In this document: positions 1 through 8,760 of the stretch, piece after piece
How positions within the stretch are numbered: the first letter of the stretch is position 1
Layout of the letters: every line of letters begins with the position of its first letter
NCBI RefSeq assembly: GCF_023204875.1
Contig: NZ_CP096247.1
Coordinates: forward strand, 1,984,001 to 2,048,000
Direction: 5' to 3'
From: Prevotella sp. E15-22
GTDB lineage: Bacteria; Bacteroidota; Bacteroidia; Bacteroidales; Bacteroidaceae
Length of the DNA stretch: 64,000 nucleotides
Notes under the pieces: generated by a model
Seen by the model: only the letters and a program-made list of their open reading frames with translations
The model's database searches: none
Told to the model about the DNA's origin: nothing
Program-made: the position numbers and the translations under genes

Positions 1-1
1 C

Positions 2-271
2 AATGAAGCACTCGGCATGTCAGCTATCGAGGCCACAGCGATGGGATTACCAGTCATCGCCACCAACGACGGAGGGCTCCCTGAAACCTTAATAGGACAG
101 AAAAATATTATCATTGACAAAAACAAGAATCTTACCACACAGATAGCCGAAGCCATATTAGAAATAAAAGGGCATTATGCTGACTATACGGGCAATCAGC
201 TAAACGCCCAATTCACGAAAGAGGTATATACACAATCATTCTATAACTCATTATGCTCTTTGTATGATTAG
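2..271 (+). CDS. glycosyltransferase family 4, C-terminal part (5' truncated by window edge)
   Basis: The reading frame is open from the first bases of the window, so only about the last 89 residues are visible. They show the end of a GT-B fold glycosyltransferase: an E-x7-E element (EALGMSAIE) followed by A.GLPVIATN and GGLPE, the usual nucleotide-sugar-binding region of family 4 enzymes. The ATG at 17 is inside this motif and is not the true start. The enzyme would transfer a sugar from an activated donor to a growing surface glycan at the inner face of the membrane. It is followed by a flippase and further transferases on the same strand, which supports a polysaccharide locus. Donor and acceptor cannot be read from this fragment. 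Confidence 0.85.
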   Translation, partial: NEALGMSAIEATAMGLPVIATNDGGLPETLIGQKNIIIDKNKNLTTQIAEAILEIKGHYADYTGNQLNAQFTKEVYTQSFYNSLCSLYD

Positions 272-293
272 TAATAAAATATCGTTATACTAA

Positions 294-325
294 TTTGGAA
301 ATAACAGAAGTTATTATTATCTTTG
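294..325 (+). promoter_or_regulatory. Bacteroidota-type promoter for the flippase-led operon
   Basis: TTTG at 294-297 and TATCTTTG at 318-325 are separated by 20 nt, matching the -33/-7 elements used by Bacteroidota housekeeping sigma factor. It lies just after the preceding transferase gene and about 75 nt before the flippase start, so it probably drives the genes from 400 to 4919. Confidence 0.7.
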
Positions 326-399
326 CATCAATTAATAACAATCCATTATAAAAACATTCATTAAAAAATATTAGATAGTAGGAAAACAACATCTAAAGC

Positions 400-1941
400 A
401 TGTCAGTTTCACGCACAAAAAGAACTATTCAGAACTCAAAAGTATCATTAATACTTTTTGTGATACAAATCTTTGTGGGTTTTTACTCCCGCAAGGTTTT
501 TCTTAACTATCTAGGTGATGAAATCATTGGACTCAATACTACCCTTGGCAATATTCTAAGTTTTCTTAATTTAGCAGAACTTGGCATTGGTATTGCTATG
601 GCGACATCACTATACAAGCCCATTCATGATAAAGATGAAAATGCCATTATAGATATCATGTCCGTGCAAAGAATACTCTACAGACGAATAGCGATTCTTC
701 TATGCGGATTAAGCATCCCAATTCTGATTGCGATTCCTTTTATCTTTCCTTCTACGGAATGCAGTATTATTTATATATACATTGCTTATTTTGTTTTTCT
801 TAGTGGTTCCATTTTTAGCTATCTTTGGAACTATCGAGAAGTACTTATCGAGGCAGACCAGAAGAGTTTCAAACTAACCCCATGGATTCATTGTGTACGC
901 TATATAAAAATAATCACACAGGTTATATTACTCATTTTCACCCCCCTCGGTATTTGGGGATGGATTGGTGCGGAACTCGCTGGCAATATTGCTACAGTAT
1001 TTGTAATCAACAGTGTTATTAAGAAAGAATATCCTTGGCTACATAAATCCAAAGAGGAAACTTCAATACTGCTACAAAAACACAATATCATTTTAACTAA
1101 AACAAAACAGTTATTTGTTCATAAGATTGGTGGTTTTGTTCTATACCAAACCTCACCAATCGTGATTTATGCATTTGTATCTCTCGAGATGGTCACCCAC
1201 TATGGGAATTATATGATGTTAATTGGATATTGCTTATCCCTTACATCAGTTATCTTCGGCGGAATGGGTGCTTCGATTGGAAATTTAGTTGCAGACAACA
1301 ACAAGCAACATACTATGGATGTATTCTGGGAACTTTTTTCTTCCAGAATATGGATAGGAGGCATCATTTGTTTTGCCATGTATATATGTATTGAACCATT
1401 CATTTCAATGTGGATTGGCAATAAATATATTTTGGATGAAAGTACCCTCTTACTACTTATCCTTTATATGTTTATACAAATTTCACGCTCTGTAATCGAA
1501 TCATTTAAAGATGCATTCCAACTTTTCGGAGATGTATGGGCACCTATTGTTGAAGCATGTATTAATCTGGGAGGATCAATTCTCTTTGGATACCTATGGG
1601 GATTAAACGGAGTCCTAATTGGAGTCAATCTTAGTCTTATCATTATTATCCTAATTTGGAAACCATTCTATATCTTCCGCCATGGTTTGAAATCATCTGT
1701 TTTATCCTATTATTATCAATATACATTTCACCTACTTATTTTAGTCGTAGGCGCTTTGATTGCAAAATCGTTAATGACTCAAATAAGTGATAAAGAGAGT
1801 AACATATTAATTATAGCATTATCCATTGTTATAGGTCTAACAGTATTCTCTTTAATCACGTTCTCTATATTATACCTCTGCAACAGAGGTATGCGAATGT
1901 TCATCGTCCGCATTAAAAACATTATTACGAACAGAATTTAA
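400..1941 (+). CDS. polysaccharide flippase (Wzx/RfbX-like, MVF/MATE-type)
   Basis: A 513-residue, strongly hydrophobic protein with many predicted membrane segments spread over its whole length, as expected for the 12-14 helix oligosaccharide-lipid flippases. The N-terminus (SRTKRTIQNSKVSLILF, then FYSRKVFLNYLG and GLNTTLGNILSFLNLAELG) is typical of the RfbX/Wzx branch found in Bacteroidales capsule and O-antigen loci. Its role would be to move undecaprenyl-linked repeat units across the inner membrane. It heads a same-strand run with a GT4, a GT2 and an acyltransferase, and a good promoter lies just upstream. Codon use is AT-rich compared with the housekeeping genes further along, as is common for exchanged surface-glycan loci. 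Substrate unknown. Confidence 0.85.
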   Translation: MSVSRTKRTIQNSKVSLILFVIQIFVGFYSRKVFLNYLGDEIIGLNTTLGNILSFLNLAELGIGIAMATSLYKPIHDKDENAIIDIMSVQRILYRRIAILLCGLSIPILIAIPFIFPSTECSIIYIYIAYFVFLSGSIFSYLWNYREVLIEADQKSFKLTPWIHCVRYIKIITQVILLIFTPLGIWGWIGAELAGNIATVFVINSVIKKEYPWLHKSKEETSILLQKHNIILTKTKQLFVHKIGGFVLYQTSPIVIYAFVSLEMVTHYGNYMMLIGYCLSLTSVIFGGMGASIGNLVADNNKQHTMDVFWELFSSRIWIGGIICFAMYICIEPFISMWIGNKYILDESTLLLLILYMFIQISRSVIESFKDAFQLFGDVWAPIVEACINLGGSILFGYLWGLNGVLIGVNLSLIIIILIWKPFYIFRHGLKSSVLSYYYQYTFHLLILVVGALIAKSLMTQISDKESNILIIALSIVIGLTVFSLITFSILYLCNRGMRMFIVRIKNIITNRI

Positions 1942-1964
1942 ACAATAACATAATCCCCCATACA

Positions 1965-3113
1965 ATGAGAATCCTATACGACCATCAAATGTTTGCGATA
2001 CAAGAGATTGGAGGTATCTCACGTTGTTTTGCAGAGTTATATAAAAACATGCCAAGCAATGTTGATGCTCAAATATCTTTGGTTGAATCAGACAATGTAT
2101 ACATCAGGGAAATGAATCTACATGGGATTCGACCTAAAAGAGATGGAATTAATCATTTCATATGTCGCCAAAATTTTCCAGGAAAATGGCGTTTATATGA
2201 ATTGTATAAAAAGATAACAAAAAAAGATGTAAGACCTGACAACAATCTAATAAATTCTATTGAAATCATTAAGAAGGGAGACTTTGACATTTTCCATCCG
2301 ACATATTTTGACGACTACTATTTGCCATATCTGAATGGTAAACCTTTCGTGTTAACAATTCATGATATGATTCCAGAACTATATCCACAGTATTTCCAGA
2401 AAGATGATTTTCAAATTAGAATGAAGCGAAAATTAGCACCTTTAGCAAATGCTATTATCGCTGTAAGCGAGAACACAAAACAAGACATCATCCGTATTCT
2501 AGGTATTCCAGAGGAAAAAGTTCATGTGGTATATCATGGAAGTTCATTAGCTGTTCCACAAAAGAGTAGCTCACCCATTCAATCTCCATATATTTTATAT
2601 GTTGGAGATCGAAGAGGCTATAAGAATTTCATTCCTTTTGTAAAACAAGTGTCTCCTCTGCTTAAGCAAAATAAAGATCTACGGGTTATTTGTACTGGAC
2701 ATACTTTTAGCAAAGAAGAAAAGACACTATTCCAAGAATATGGTATAAGCAAATCCTTTATCAATATCTGGGCAAAGGATGATGCACAGTTATATTCACT
2801 ATACCATCATGCAATATGCTTCATCTATCCAAGTGAATACGAGGGGTTTGGAATTCCAATTTTAGAGGCATATCAGGCTGATTGTCCTGTCTTGCTCAAT
2901 AACGCCAGCTGCTTTCCAGAAATTGCAAAAGATGCTGCAATTTATTTTGAATTAACACCAGAAAGAACCAATCTGAAAGAAAAGATTGAAATGATTCTAT
3001 CATTATCTTCAGAAGAAAGAAAAACCTTATTATCAAAACAACGCACTCGTCTTAACAATTTCTGTTGGAAGAAAAGTGCCGAGGAACTATCTAAAATATA
3101 CGAAACGATATGA
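1965..3113 (+). CDS. glycosyltransferase family 4
   Basis: A 382-residue GT-B glycosyltransferase. The N-terminal domain starts MRILYDHQMF and contains the glycine-rich acceptor-side loop (EIGGISRCF) and HDMIPE; the C-terminal domain holds the E-x7-E motif in YEGFGIPILEA followed by CPVLLNN. This is a full-length member of the WbaZ/MtfB-like mannosyltransferase group by general appearance, though the actual sugar cannot be deduced. It follows the flippase by 23 nt and overlaps the next gene by 4 nt (ATGA), so it is co-translated with the GT2 that follows. No signal peptide; expected at the cytoplasmic membrane surface. Confidence 0.85.
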   Translation: MRILYDHQMFAIQEIGGISRCFAELYKNMPSNVDAQISLVESDNVYIREMNLHGIRPKRDGINHFICRQNFPGKWRLYELYKKITKKDVRPDNNLINSIEIIKKGDFDIFHPTYFDDYYLPYLNGKPFVLTIHDMIPELYPQYFQKDDFQIRMKRKLAPLANAIIAVSENTKQDIIRILGIPEEKVHVVYHGSSLAVPQKSSSPIQSPYILYVGDRRGYKNFIPFVKQVSPLLKQNKDLRVICTGHTFSKEEKTLFQEYGISKSFINIWAKDDAQLYSLYHHAICFIYPSEYEGFGIPILEAYQADCPVLLNNASCFPEIAKDAAIYFELTPERTNLKEKIEMILSLSSEERKTLLSKQRTRLNNFCWKKSAEELSKIYETI

Positions 3114-4015
3114 AATACTCCATTATAACAATTAACTACAATAATCGTGATGGTTTAAGAAATACTATTGAGAGTATCATAAACCAGTCATACAAAGACT
3201 ATGAATTCATTGTCATTGATGGTGGTTCTACCGATGGCAGCGTTGATATAATCAATGAATATAAAGACAGAATAACTTACTGGGTATCAGAAAAAGATAA
3301 TGGCATATACCATGCGATGAATAAAGGCGTTAAAGCTGCTCATGGTGAATACTTAAGTTTCATTAACTCAGGTGACATGCTATATAATGAGCACGTTTTG
3401 GAAGATTGCCTTCCTTACCTTAAATGGGACATTGTCCATGGTTTTGCAGAAAACATAAATACGCCTGTAGCTACACTTTGCCTTATCAAGATTCCTGGAA
3501 AGAAAGACCCTTTCTCACCAACCCTACATCATCAAGCATGTCTTTTCAAGAAAGAACTCTTCGATAATGAACAGTATGATGAAAGTTACAAGATTGTTTC
3601 AGACTGGAAGTTTTATATAGAACAAATACTTTTTTACAACTGTTCTTTTTATCGAATGCCAGTAAAAATTGCGATGTGTGAAGGAGAAGGTGTTTCAGAA
3701 AAAGGAAAAGCTTTAGGTATCAAGGAACGCATAAGCGTCTTAAAGGAGATAACAACCAGATTAAAAAAGAATGATTTATATGAAATCAATAAAGATTTAA
3801 TGCATCATTTAATGTTTACCTGCAAACAGGGACTCCTGATAGACAAAAACATCAGGGATATAGACTGCTACATTCACACTTTTCCTGAAGCAAACAACTA
3901 TTATAAATACTATCCTTTTACAATAAGACAAAGGATTCTATTCTTCCTCGCAAAAAACAAAATGACATGGATACTAAAGGTAATAACTAAACTTCAAAAG
4001 GTAACAAAGGACTAG
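3110..4015 (+). CDS. glycosyltransferase family 2
   Basis: A 301-residue GT-A transferase. The N-terminus has the family signature SIITINYNNRDGLRNTIES, the nucleotide-binding FIVIDGGSTDGS and the INSGD segment at the position of the metal-binding DxD. The middle region (HHQACLFKKELF, then SDWKFYIEQI) resembles the Bacteroidales GT2 subgroup often annotated as PGL/p-HBAD-type transferases. The start overlaps the stop of the preceding GT4 (ATGA), showing operon organisation. Donor and acceptor sugars cannot be stated. It likely adds one residue of the surface glycan built by this cluster. Confidence 0.85.
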   Translation: MKYSIITINYNNRDGLRNTIESIINQSYKDYEFIVIDGGSTDGSVDIINEYKDRITYWVSEKDNGIYHAMNKGVKAAHGEYLSFINSGDMLYNEHVLEDCLPYLKWDIVHGFAENINTPVATLCLIKIPGKKDPFSPTLHHQACLFKKELFDNEQYDESYKIVSDWKFYIEQILFYNCSFYRMPVKIAMCEGEGVSEKGKALGIKERISVLKEITTRLKKNDLYEINKDLMHHLMFTCKQGLLIDKNIRDIDCYIHTFPEANNYYKYYPFTIRQRILFFLAKNKMTWILKVITKLQKVTKD

Positions 4016-4025
4016 AACATAGGTG

Positions 4026-4919
4026 ATGAGAACGTCATACATTTGTCTGAAACGCGAAGGATATGATCCCTTTATCGATTATCTTAAAGGGATATGTATC
4101 TTCTTTGTTATACTAAACCATTGCCTACCATCAGAATTCACAAACAAGACATTCTTTTGTATCTGGGGATCGACCGCCGTTCCGATTTTTCTCATCATTC
4201 AAGTTTTTCATACGTACAAGAAAGGTATTGAGAGAATAAATACAAATTACAAAAAAATATGGAATAGAATCATAAAGCCATTTCTTTTGACTGAGAGTAT
4301 TATCATATGCCTTCACTTTACGAGGCATGTGATATATGGTGATACAAGTACTTCGCAGTTTATTGAAACAACTATTCTATGGGGAGGAATTGGACCAGGC
4401 TGCTACTATCCTTGGATATACATTCAATTCGCAATTCTATTGCCTCTTTTTGCTGCCATTTTCAGAAAAATCAAGGGAACAAAACTACTTCTTTTATTCA
4501 TAGTTTTATCTACAATAATTGAAATCGTAGTCGCAAATATAATTCCAACGCGTATATATAGACTACTATTTCTAAGATACCTTTTCTTAATTTATCTCGG
4601 AAACATTATAGCAGTACAAGGAATAAGAATAAACATCACAACATCTATTATTGCCTTGATAGGAATGGGGGCCACCATATTATTCCATTACAATGATATA
4701 TATATATACCCTTTCACAAATCAAAAAATATCGATTTGTAACTGGATATGCTATTTATATATAACATTTGGATTTCTAAAAATTCTCAAAAAATTATATT
4801 CCTACCCTACTAAGAATCTATTCATAAACAAAGGCCTACAATGGATGGGTATACACTCCTATGAAATTTTTCTTATCCAAATGCTAGTTTTCTCAATTAT
4901 AGACCTATGGAAATCCTAA
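4026..4919 (+). CDS. membrane acyltransferase family 3 (O-acetyltransferase-like)
   Basis: About 297 residues, highly hydrophobic, with the N-terminal acyltransferase-3 signature DYLKGICIFFVILNHCLP, in which the His of LNH is the conserved catalytic residue of the family. Roughly ten membrane segments are apparent. Such proteins move acetyl or other acyl groups onto sugars of exported glycans. A GTG at 4023 is directly followed by ATG at 4026; the ATG is preferred. The gene comes 10 nt after the GT2 stop and ends the forward run; the next gene converges from the other strand with only 27 nt between. Base composition is very AT-rich. Confidence 0.8.
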   Translation: MRTSYICLKREGYDPFIDYLKGICIFFVILNHCLPSEFTNKTFFCIWGSTAVPIFLIIQVFHTYKKGIERINTNYKKIWNRIIKPFLLTESIIICLHFTRHVIYGDTSTSQFIETTILWGGIGPGCYYPWIYIQFAILLPLFAAIFRKIKGTKLLLLFIVLSTIIEIVVANIIPTRIYRLLFLRYLFLIYLGNIIAVQGIRINITTSIIALIGMGATILFHYNDIYIYPFTNQKISICNWICYLYITFGFLKILKKLYSYPTKNLFINKGLQWMGIHSYEIFLIQMLVFSIIDLWKS

Positions 4920-4946
4920 ATAAATAATTAAAAGAGGATTCTTAGA

Positions 4947-5900
4947 TTACATCTTCAACTTCTTTACATATAGTTTTTTGTATATAAACCTATTGATAAT
5001 TTTGTTAGCATATACAAATATAATATCAGCTCTGTTTCCATCGAAAACTTTTGGATATTGATTGACATAAGTATGTTTATCTTTAATATCATGAGTCTTT
5101 AACAGCACAGTCCAAAATCCTCGATGCGCTCTTTTTTGAAGGTAATTCAATTTAAACAAAGAAATCAAGTCATTTACTATTGCGGCTGCATCTTTCATTG
5201 CATTATCGGATACCGATCCTCTCGCAGATACCTTGTTCATATGCTGACGAAAAGAATTCAAACGAATGGAAACCTCTATAACATCACCAAGCAAACACAT
5301 TCTTGCCCAAAAAGCCCAATCACCGCAATACCTAAATTTTTTATAAATATCATCAACTTTACTAAAAGCGGAACGTAAAAAGACAACCATACTTGCATTA
5401 TAAATATAATTGGCAGTTAGCAGCCGCCTATATGCAAAATAGCGTCCTTTATATAAATCTATATCACCATCCTTAGTTTTTCCATGCCAATCTTCAGAAG
5501 TCCTATCTCCATTCTCATTAATCGTCCACGAATGAGAAAAAGCCACAACTGCAGAAGGATTATTCTCTAACAAAGGGATTATTATCGAAAGAAAATTCTC
5601 ATCTGCGACATCGTCACTTTCGGCGATCCAAACATATTTGCCCCTTGCCAATTCAATACCTTTTTCCCACTGAACAAATGTATTACCAGTATTAACACTA
5701 TTATATACTACATGTGTAACGTGTGGATCTTGCTCAAATTCTTTTATGATGTCCTTACTATTATCTGTAGAACAATCGTCCAATATAATCAACTCAAAGT
5801 TATCAAACTTTTGATTAAGCACACTGGAAATGCGCTCTTGAAGATACAGAGCATGATTATAATTGGGAATTATAACACTAACTAAAGGATTTCGTACCAT
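4947..5900 (-). CDS. glycosyltransferase family 2
   Basis: A GT-A transferase of about 317 residues when started at the ATG at 5898-5900 (MVRNPLVSVIIPNYN); an upstream TTG at 5924 would add eight residues that look like non-coding leader. The N-terminal domain shows VSVIIPNYNHALYLQERI, ELIILDDCSTDNS and the acidic ESDD at the metal site, followed by the FRYCGDWAFWARM acceptor-side region frequently seen in these transferases. It lies opposite to the 400-4919 run, so it is transcribed from the other side of the cluster. It is cytoplasmic or membrane-associated and probably contributes to the same or a neighbouring glycan. The substrate is unknown. Confidence 0.82.
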   Translation of the reverse strand: MVRNPLVSVIIPNYNHALYLQERISSVLNQKFDNFELIILDDCSTDNSKDIIKEFEQDPHVTHVVYNSVNTGNTFVQWEKGIELARGKYVWIAESDDVADENFLSIIIPLLENNPSAVVAFSHSWTINENGDRTSEDWHGKTKDGDIDLYKGRYFAYRRLLTANYIYNASMVVFLRSAFSKVDDIYKKFRYCGDWAFWARMCLLGDVIEVSIRLNSFRQHMNKVSARGSVSDNAMKDAAAIVNDLISLFKLNYLQKRAHRGFWTVLLKTHDIKDKHTYVNQYPKVFDGNRADIIFVYANKIINRFIYKKLYVKKLKM

Positions 5901-6019
5901 AAATATAATCAAAAAGCGCTGCAAAAATACAAAAAATTTATATAATACACAAATGATATGATTATTTTATTTCAATAATCTATGTGCTAACGCCATGACT
6001 ATCGAAATACAAATGAATA

Positions 6020-7864
6020 TTATTTTACCACAACTTTCTTAACGACCTTGCCTTGACGTAATAGATAGATGCCTGATTGTAAACCCTCCATCTTAGCGCC
6101 ACAATAGCGACCTGAGAGTGTATATACTTGATAGGCTTTCGTCATATCAACCGCTACATCGGCAATGCCGTTAGGAGCAAAGGTATAATTCAGTTTTTTG
6201 TCCATCCAGGCAATGCGTTCCTTCATATAAGTACGTACATTTTCTACCTCGGCCTGATAACTACCCCAAATACGCGGATTCTGATGCACGCCCTGATTCA
6301 TTATAGGCCAGCGGATAAAATTTAAATTCTGAGATTGCTGCAATGCATTTTCTAAAGAGTCAATATAGGCCAACATATATTCCTCTGTCAATCCGCTTTG
6401 ACGTGCCTCAGCCCAAATCTCTGCTAACAGAGATTTGGCATCAACATCATTCACCACGATTTCATCCACAAAATTACGCATGTTGCCTGTACAACTTCCA
6501 TAACTTCTATAGATATAGTCTTTCTTACTGTTAATAGGATAGGTACGATTATCATTTTCAAACGCCAAGTCAAAGTCCCAAACGGGACCTGTATACATCA
6601 TATCATCGCCACGCTCTTTATACATAAACATGCTCCAATAGGTATCTGTGTTACCCGACAATTCCCCCACTAGGAAATGTCGCAGAAAGCTGTTAAGGTC
6701 CAAATAACTCTTCCATTGTACCTCCATTTTATTAAAATAGTTCATAATATAATTTTTCTGCGCAATCGTTATACTGTCCTCGTCTGGCGACTTAATAGTG
6801 ACGGGAGTACCTTTCGTTGATCTGAACCACGAATTTTCCTGGTCAGCATATGCATCAACCTCCACGAAATAACCTCCTGTTAAGGCTGTTCCTTCATTGT
6901 CTTGCGAGGTCATTTCGGTGATATTGACGCGGTTCTTATTAATATTCACTTGATCACACAACTGATAACAGCCCTTATATTCACCATTCAATATCACATC
7001 AACAGCTGCACCAAAAGGAGTATACGTCATACCTAATCGACGACTCAACTCAAAAGCCAACAAATTACGCATCAACGTTTTATCGCCATAATTATTTATT
7101 AATGTCCACTTCTTGGCCTTTGCAGGAGCATCAAGCACACGCTGTTTCTTGTCAAACTTAATACGATATGGTTTCTTGGGAAAAGAGCGTGAGAAGTTCC
7201 CCCTCTCACGTATCGTTCCAGACTCAGAAAGTAACTTGGTGCCATTATCAGAAATGATTGTCAATTGCGATACAATTTGATGTTTTTTATCATAAGGAAT
7301 CTCGTTGTCCTGCGTATGGATGCTTACAGTGGGCAGATTCGTCAACTGATACAGGCTACTATCGTTACCCACTCCCTGATAGCCATAGAACTCCAACTCA
7401 GCAATATTGCATCGGGCATCAGAAGGCCCCACATACCTAACATAGCGAAAGCCACGGGAACATTGGACATCGGCATATGACATCAGTCCATTTTGTCCCT
7501 TTTCTGTTATAACATAAATAGGTAAGGCATCCATAAAATCCTCACGATTGGCTCCCTCGAAGACACCAAGAAGAATACGTTTATCACCTTGGCCATCTTT
7601 TCGTGGCGACCAGCCCACCCTTGTAATGACATGAGATTCACCTAAATCCAACCCGACCCAAGTATAACTTCTTTCCCACGAGGCAAAATACGTATTCAAG
7701 TCTCCATCAAAAGCATTCATACAAGTGTTGACCGTAGTCGATTTACTGAAATCACCATAGTCCACAGTTTCCTTGGTGCCTATTACCGCTCCCGTCAACT
7801 TTTCATCAGCAAAAGCTATCTGACATATTGCCAGCAAAAGTATTGTACTGTATATCTTATTCAT
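6020..7864 (-). CDS. secreted CotH-kinase-like protein with discoidin (F5/8 C) domain and T9SS-type C-terminus
   Basis: A 614-residue protein. Residues 1-19 form a Sec signal peptide (hydrophobic LLLAIC core, cut after AFA). Residues about 30-165 resemble an F5/8 type C (discoidin) carbohydrate-binding fold (FDGDLNTYFASW, WVGLDLGESHVITRVG). Residues about 195-510 match the CotH family: RGNFSRSFPKKPYRIKF, VILNGEYKGCYQL, and GPVWDFDLAFEN with the metal-binding acidic residues of the kinase-like fold. The last ~45 residues (VYTLSGR, SGIYLLRQGK, ending VVVK) look like a type IX secretion sorting domain, so the protein is probably displayed or released outside the cell. It stands alone; whether it phosphorylates proteins, as Bacillus CotH does, is inference. 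Confidence 0.82.
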   Translation of the reverse strand: MNKIYSTILLLAICQIAFADEKLTGAVIGTKETVDYGDFSKSTTVNTCMNAFDGDLNTYFASWERSYTWVGLDLGESHVITRVGWSPRKDGQGDKRILLGVFEGANREDFMDALPIYVITEKGQNGLMSYADVQCSRGFRYVRYVGPSDARCNIAELEFYGYQGVGNDSSLYQLTNLPTVSIHTQDNEIPYDKKHQIVSQLTIISDNGTKLLSESGTIRERGNFSRSFPKKPYRIKFDKKQRVLDAPAKAKKWTLINNYGDKTLMRNLLAFELSRRLGMTYTPFGAAVDVILNGEYKGCYQLCDQVNINKNRVNITEMTSQDNEGTALTGGYFVEVDAYADQENSWFRSTKGTPVTIKSPDEDSITIAQKNYIMNYFNKMEVQWKSYLDLNSFLRHFLVGELSGNTDTYWSMFMYKERGDDMMYTGPVWDFDLAFENDNRTYPINSKKDYIYRSYGSCTGNMRNFVDEIVVNDVDAKSLLAEIWAEARQSGLTEEYMLAYIDSLENALQQSQNLNFIRWPIMNQGVHQNPRIWGSYQAEVENVRTYMKERIAWMDKKLNYTFAPNGIADVAVDMTKAYQVYTLSGRYCGAKMEGLQSGIYLLRQGKVVKKVVVK

Positions 7865-8013
7865 TATTGCCTCGATTCAAATTATTTATATATAATTTTA
7901 AATAGCAAGATTAAAGAATAACACCCAGAAAAAAAACGAGTCTATTCCAACGTTTCTCACCTATATTTATATTTTCAATCAACATAATGACCCATTAATT
8001 ATAAATTCAAATG

Positions 8014-8021
8014 CAAAGTTA
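8014..8021 (-). promoter_or_regulatory. possible -7 element for the CotH-like gene
   Basis: Read on the reverse strand this is TAACTTTG, about 150 nt upstream of the CotH-like start. No clear TTTG is found 19-21 nt further upstream, so only the -7 is supported. The leader between them is AT-rich and shows no structure I could assign. Confidence 0.35.
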
Positions 8022-8090
8022 CATAATTTCTGTCAAAAAGAATTCTGTTTAGGTAAATATCTTGAAAAAAGCAAAAAAAAAATGTATTGA

Positions 8091-8390
8091 AATCAGAAAA
8101 AGTCAAACTATATCAAGATCAGCATGACAGAGTGTGGAGATCCCAAGGAGAATGCAGTAGCCGAAAGTGTCAACGGCATTGTCAAGAACGAATTGCTTAT
8201 GGACATGTCGTTTTTCTCTATTGATGAGGTAAAAAGAGCCCTGAAAGTAGCTATTGACTTCTATAACAACGAGCGTCCACATATGAGCCTTGACTGGAAA
8301 ACGCCAGCTCAGGCTGCTCTCTGTACTGGCGAATTGAAGAAGAAATGGAAGAGTCACAGAGAAATTGCACTCAAAGCTTTGGCTGCATAA
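8091..8390 (+). pseudogene. IS3-family transposase (orfB integrase core), 3' remnant
   Basis: The translated stretch (SMTECGDPKENAVAESV, then KNELL and FYNNERPHMSLDWKTPAQA) is the C-terminal part of the DDE integrase core of IS3-group transposases, including the final catalytic Glu (KENAVAES). An in-frame TGA at 8088-8090 closes the frame, and the N-terminal two-thirds, with the first two catalytic Asp, is absent; an ATG at 8124 is internal. The remnant therefore cannot encode an active enzyme. Homology seems to begin near 8106. No intact terminal inverted repeat pair was recognised. It marks an old insertion or deletion boundary beside the repeat array that follows. Confidence 0.85.
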
Positions 8391-8409
8391 AATTAAATAG
8401 GTATCTTTG
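8378..8409 (+). promoter_or_regulatory. promoter reading out of the IS3 remnant toward the hairpin array
   Basis: TTTG at 8378-8381, inside the last codons of the transposase remnant, and TATCTTTG at 8402-8409 are 20 nt apart, a full match to the Bacteroidota promoter. No long open reading frame follows until 8761, so a transcript starting near 8416 would run through the array at 8553-8660. Confidence 0.5.
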
Positions 8410-8552
8410 CATCAGAATAGGTGTAAACCCGATTTATAACTAATTCCAAATAGAGTCAACGTGAAATAAAAATTAAGTTTAATTGAGTCAACTCTTATCA
8501 TTAATTAGACTGGAAGTAGGCAAGTAAAAACGTTAAACTACACCCCTCAAAA
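8410..8552. other. non-coding stretch between IS remnant and array
   Basis: AT-rich, no open reading frame of note. The octamer GAGTCAAC occurs twice, at about 8453 and 8484. This may include the decayed right end of the insertion sequence, but I could not define an inverted repeat. Confidence 0.4.
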
Positions 8553-8660
8553 CTGTTTCAACGTTCGAAACAGAGTGTTTCCTTGTGAGAAACACTTTAT
8601 TTCGATAATGGAAACAAAGTGTTTCTATAGGAGAAACAAAGTGTTTCCATAGGGGAAACA
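8553..8660. repeat. array of five 22-bp inverted-repeat units with variable 7-nt loops
   Basis: Units begin at 8553, 8575, 8597, 8619 and 8641, an exact 22-bp period. Each reads (N)TGTTTC, seven variable bases, GAAACA(N)(N); unit 3 has TTATTTC in the left arm. The loops are AACGTTC, CTTGTGA, GATAATG, TATAGGA and CATAGGG. Seen from the other phase, it is a 15-bp near-palindrome GAAACAAAGTGTTTC separated by 7-bp spacers; a worn sixth copy follows at about 8664-8680. It could be a tandem operator, a structured RNA or a selfish repeat; no function is established. Confidence 0.85.
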
Positions 8661-8699
8661 AAATGGAAACACTTTTCCAATTTATTTCTACACAAATAA

Positions 8700-8731
8700 T
8701 TTGGAAAACGTCAGGAAATTTATTACCTTTG
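8700..8731 (+). promoter_or_regulatory. promoter of the four-Cys small protein gene
   Basis: TTTG at 8700-8703 and TACCTTTG at 8724-8731 with a 20-nt spacer. It lies between the hairpin array and the start at 8761, so the array occupies roughly -60 to -185 relative to this promoter. Confidence 0.7.
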
Positions 8732-8760
8732 CATGCGTATAACAAAAAGTGAAAGAAACC

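Noticed and set aside
8553..8660. CRISPR array
   Set aside because: Repeat part is only 15 bp and spacers 7 bp, with no cas gene in the window; units are inverted repeats.
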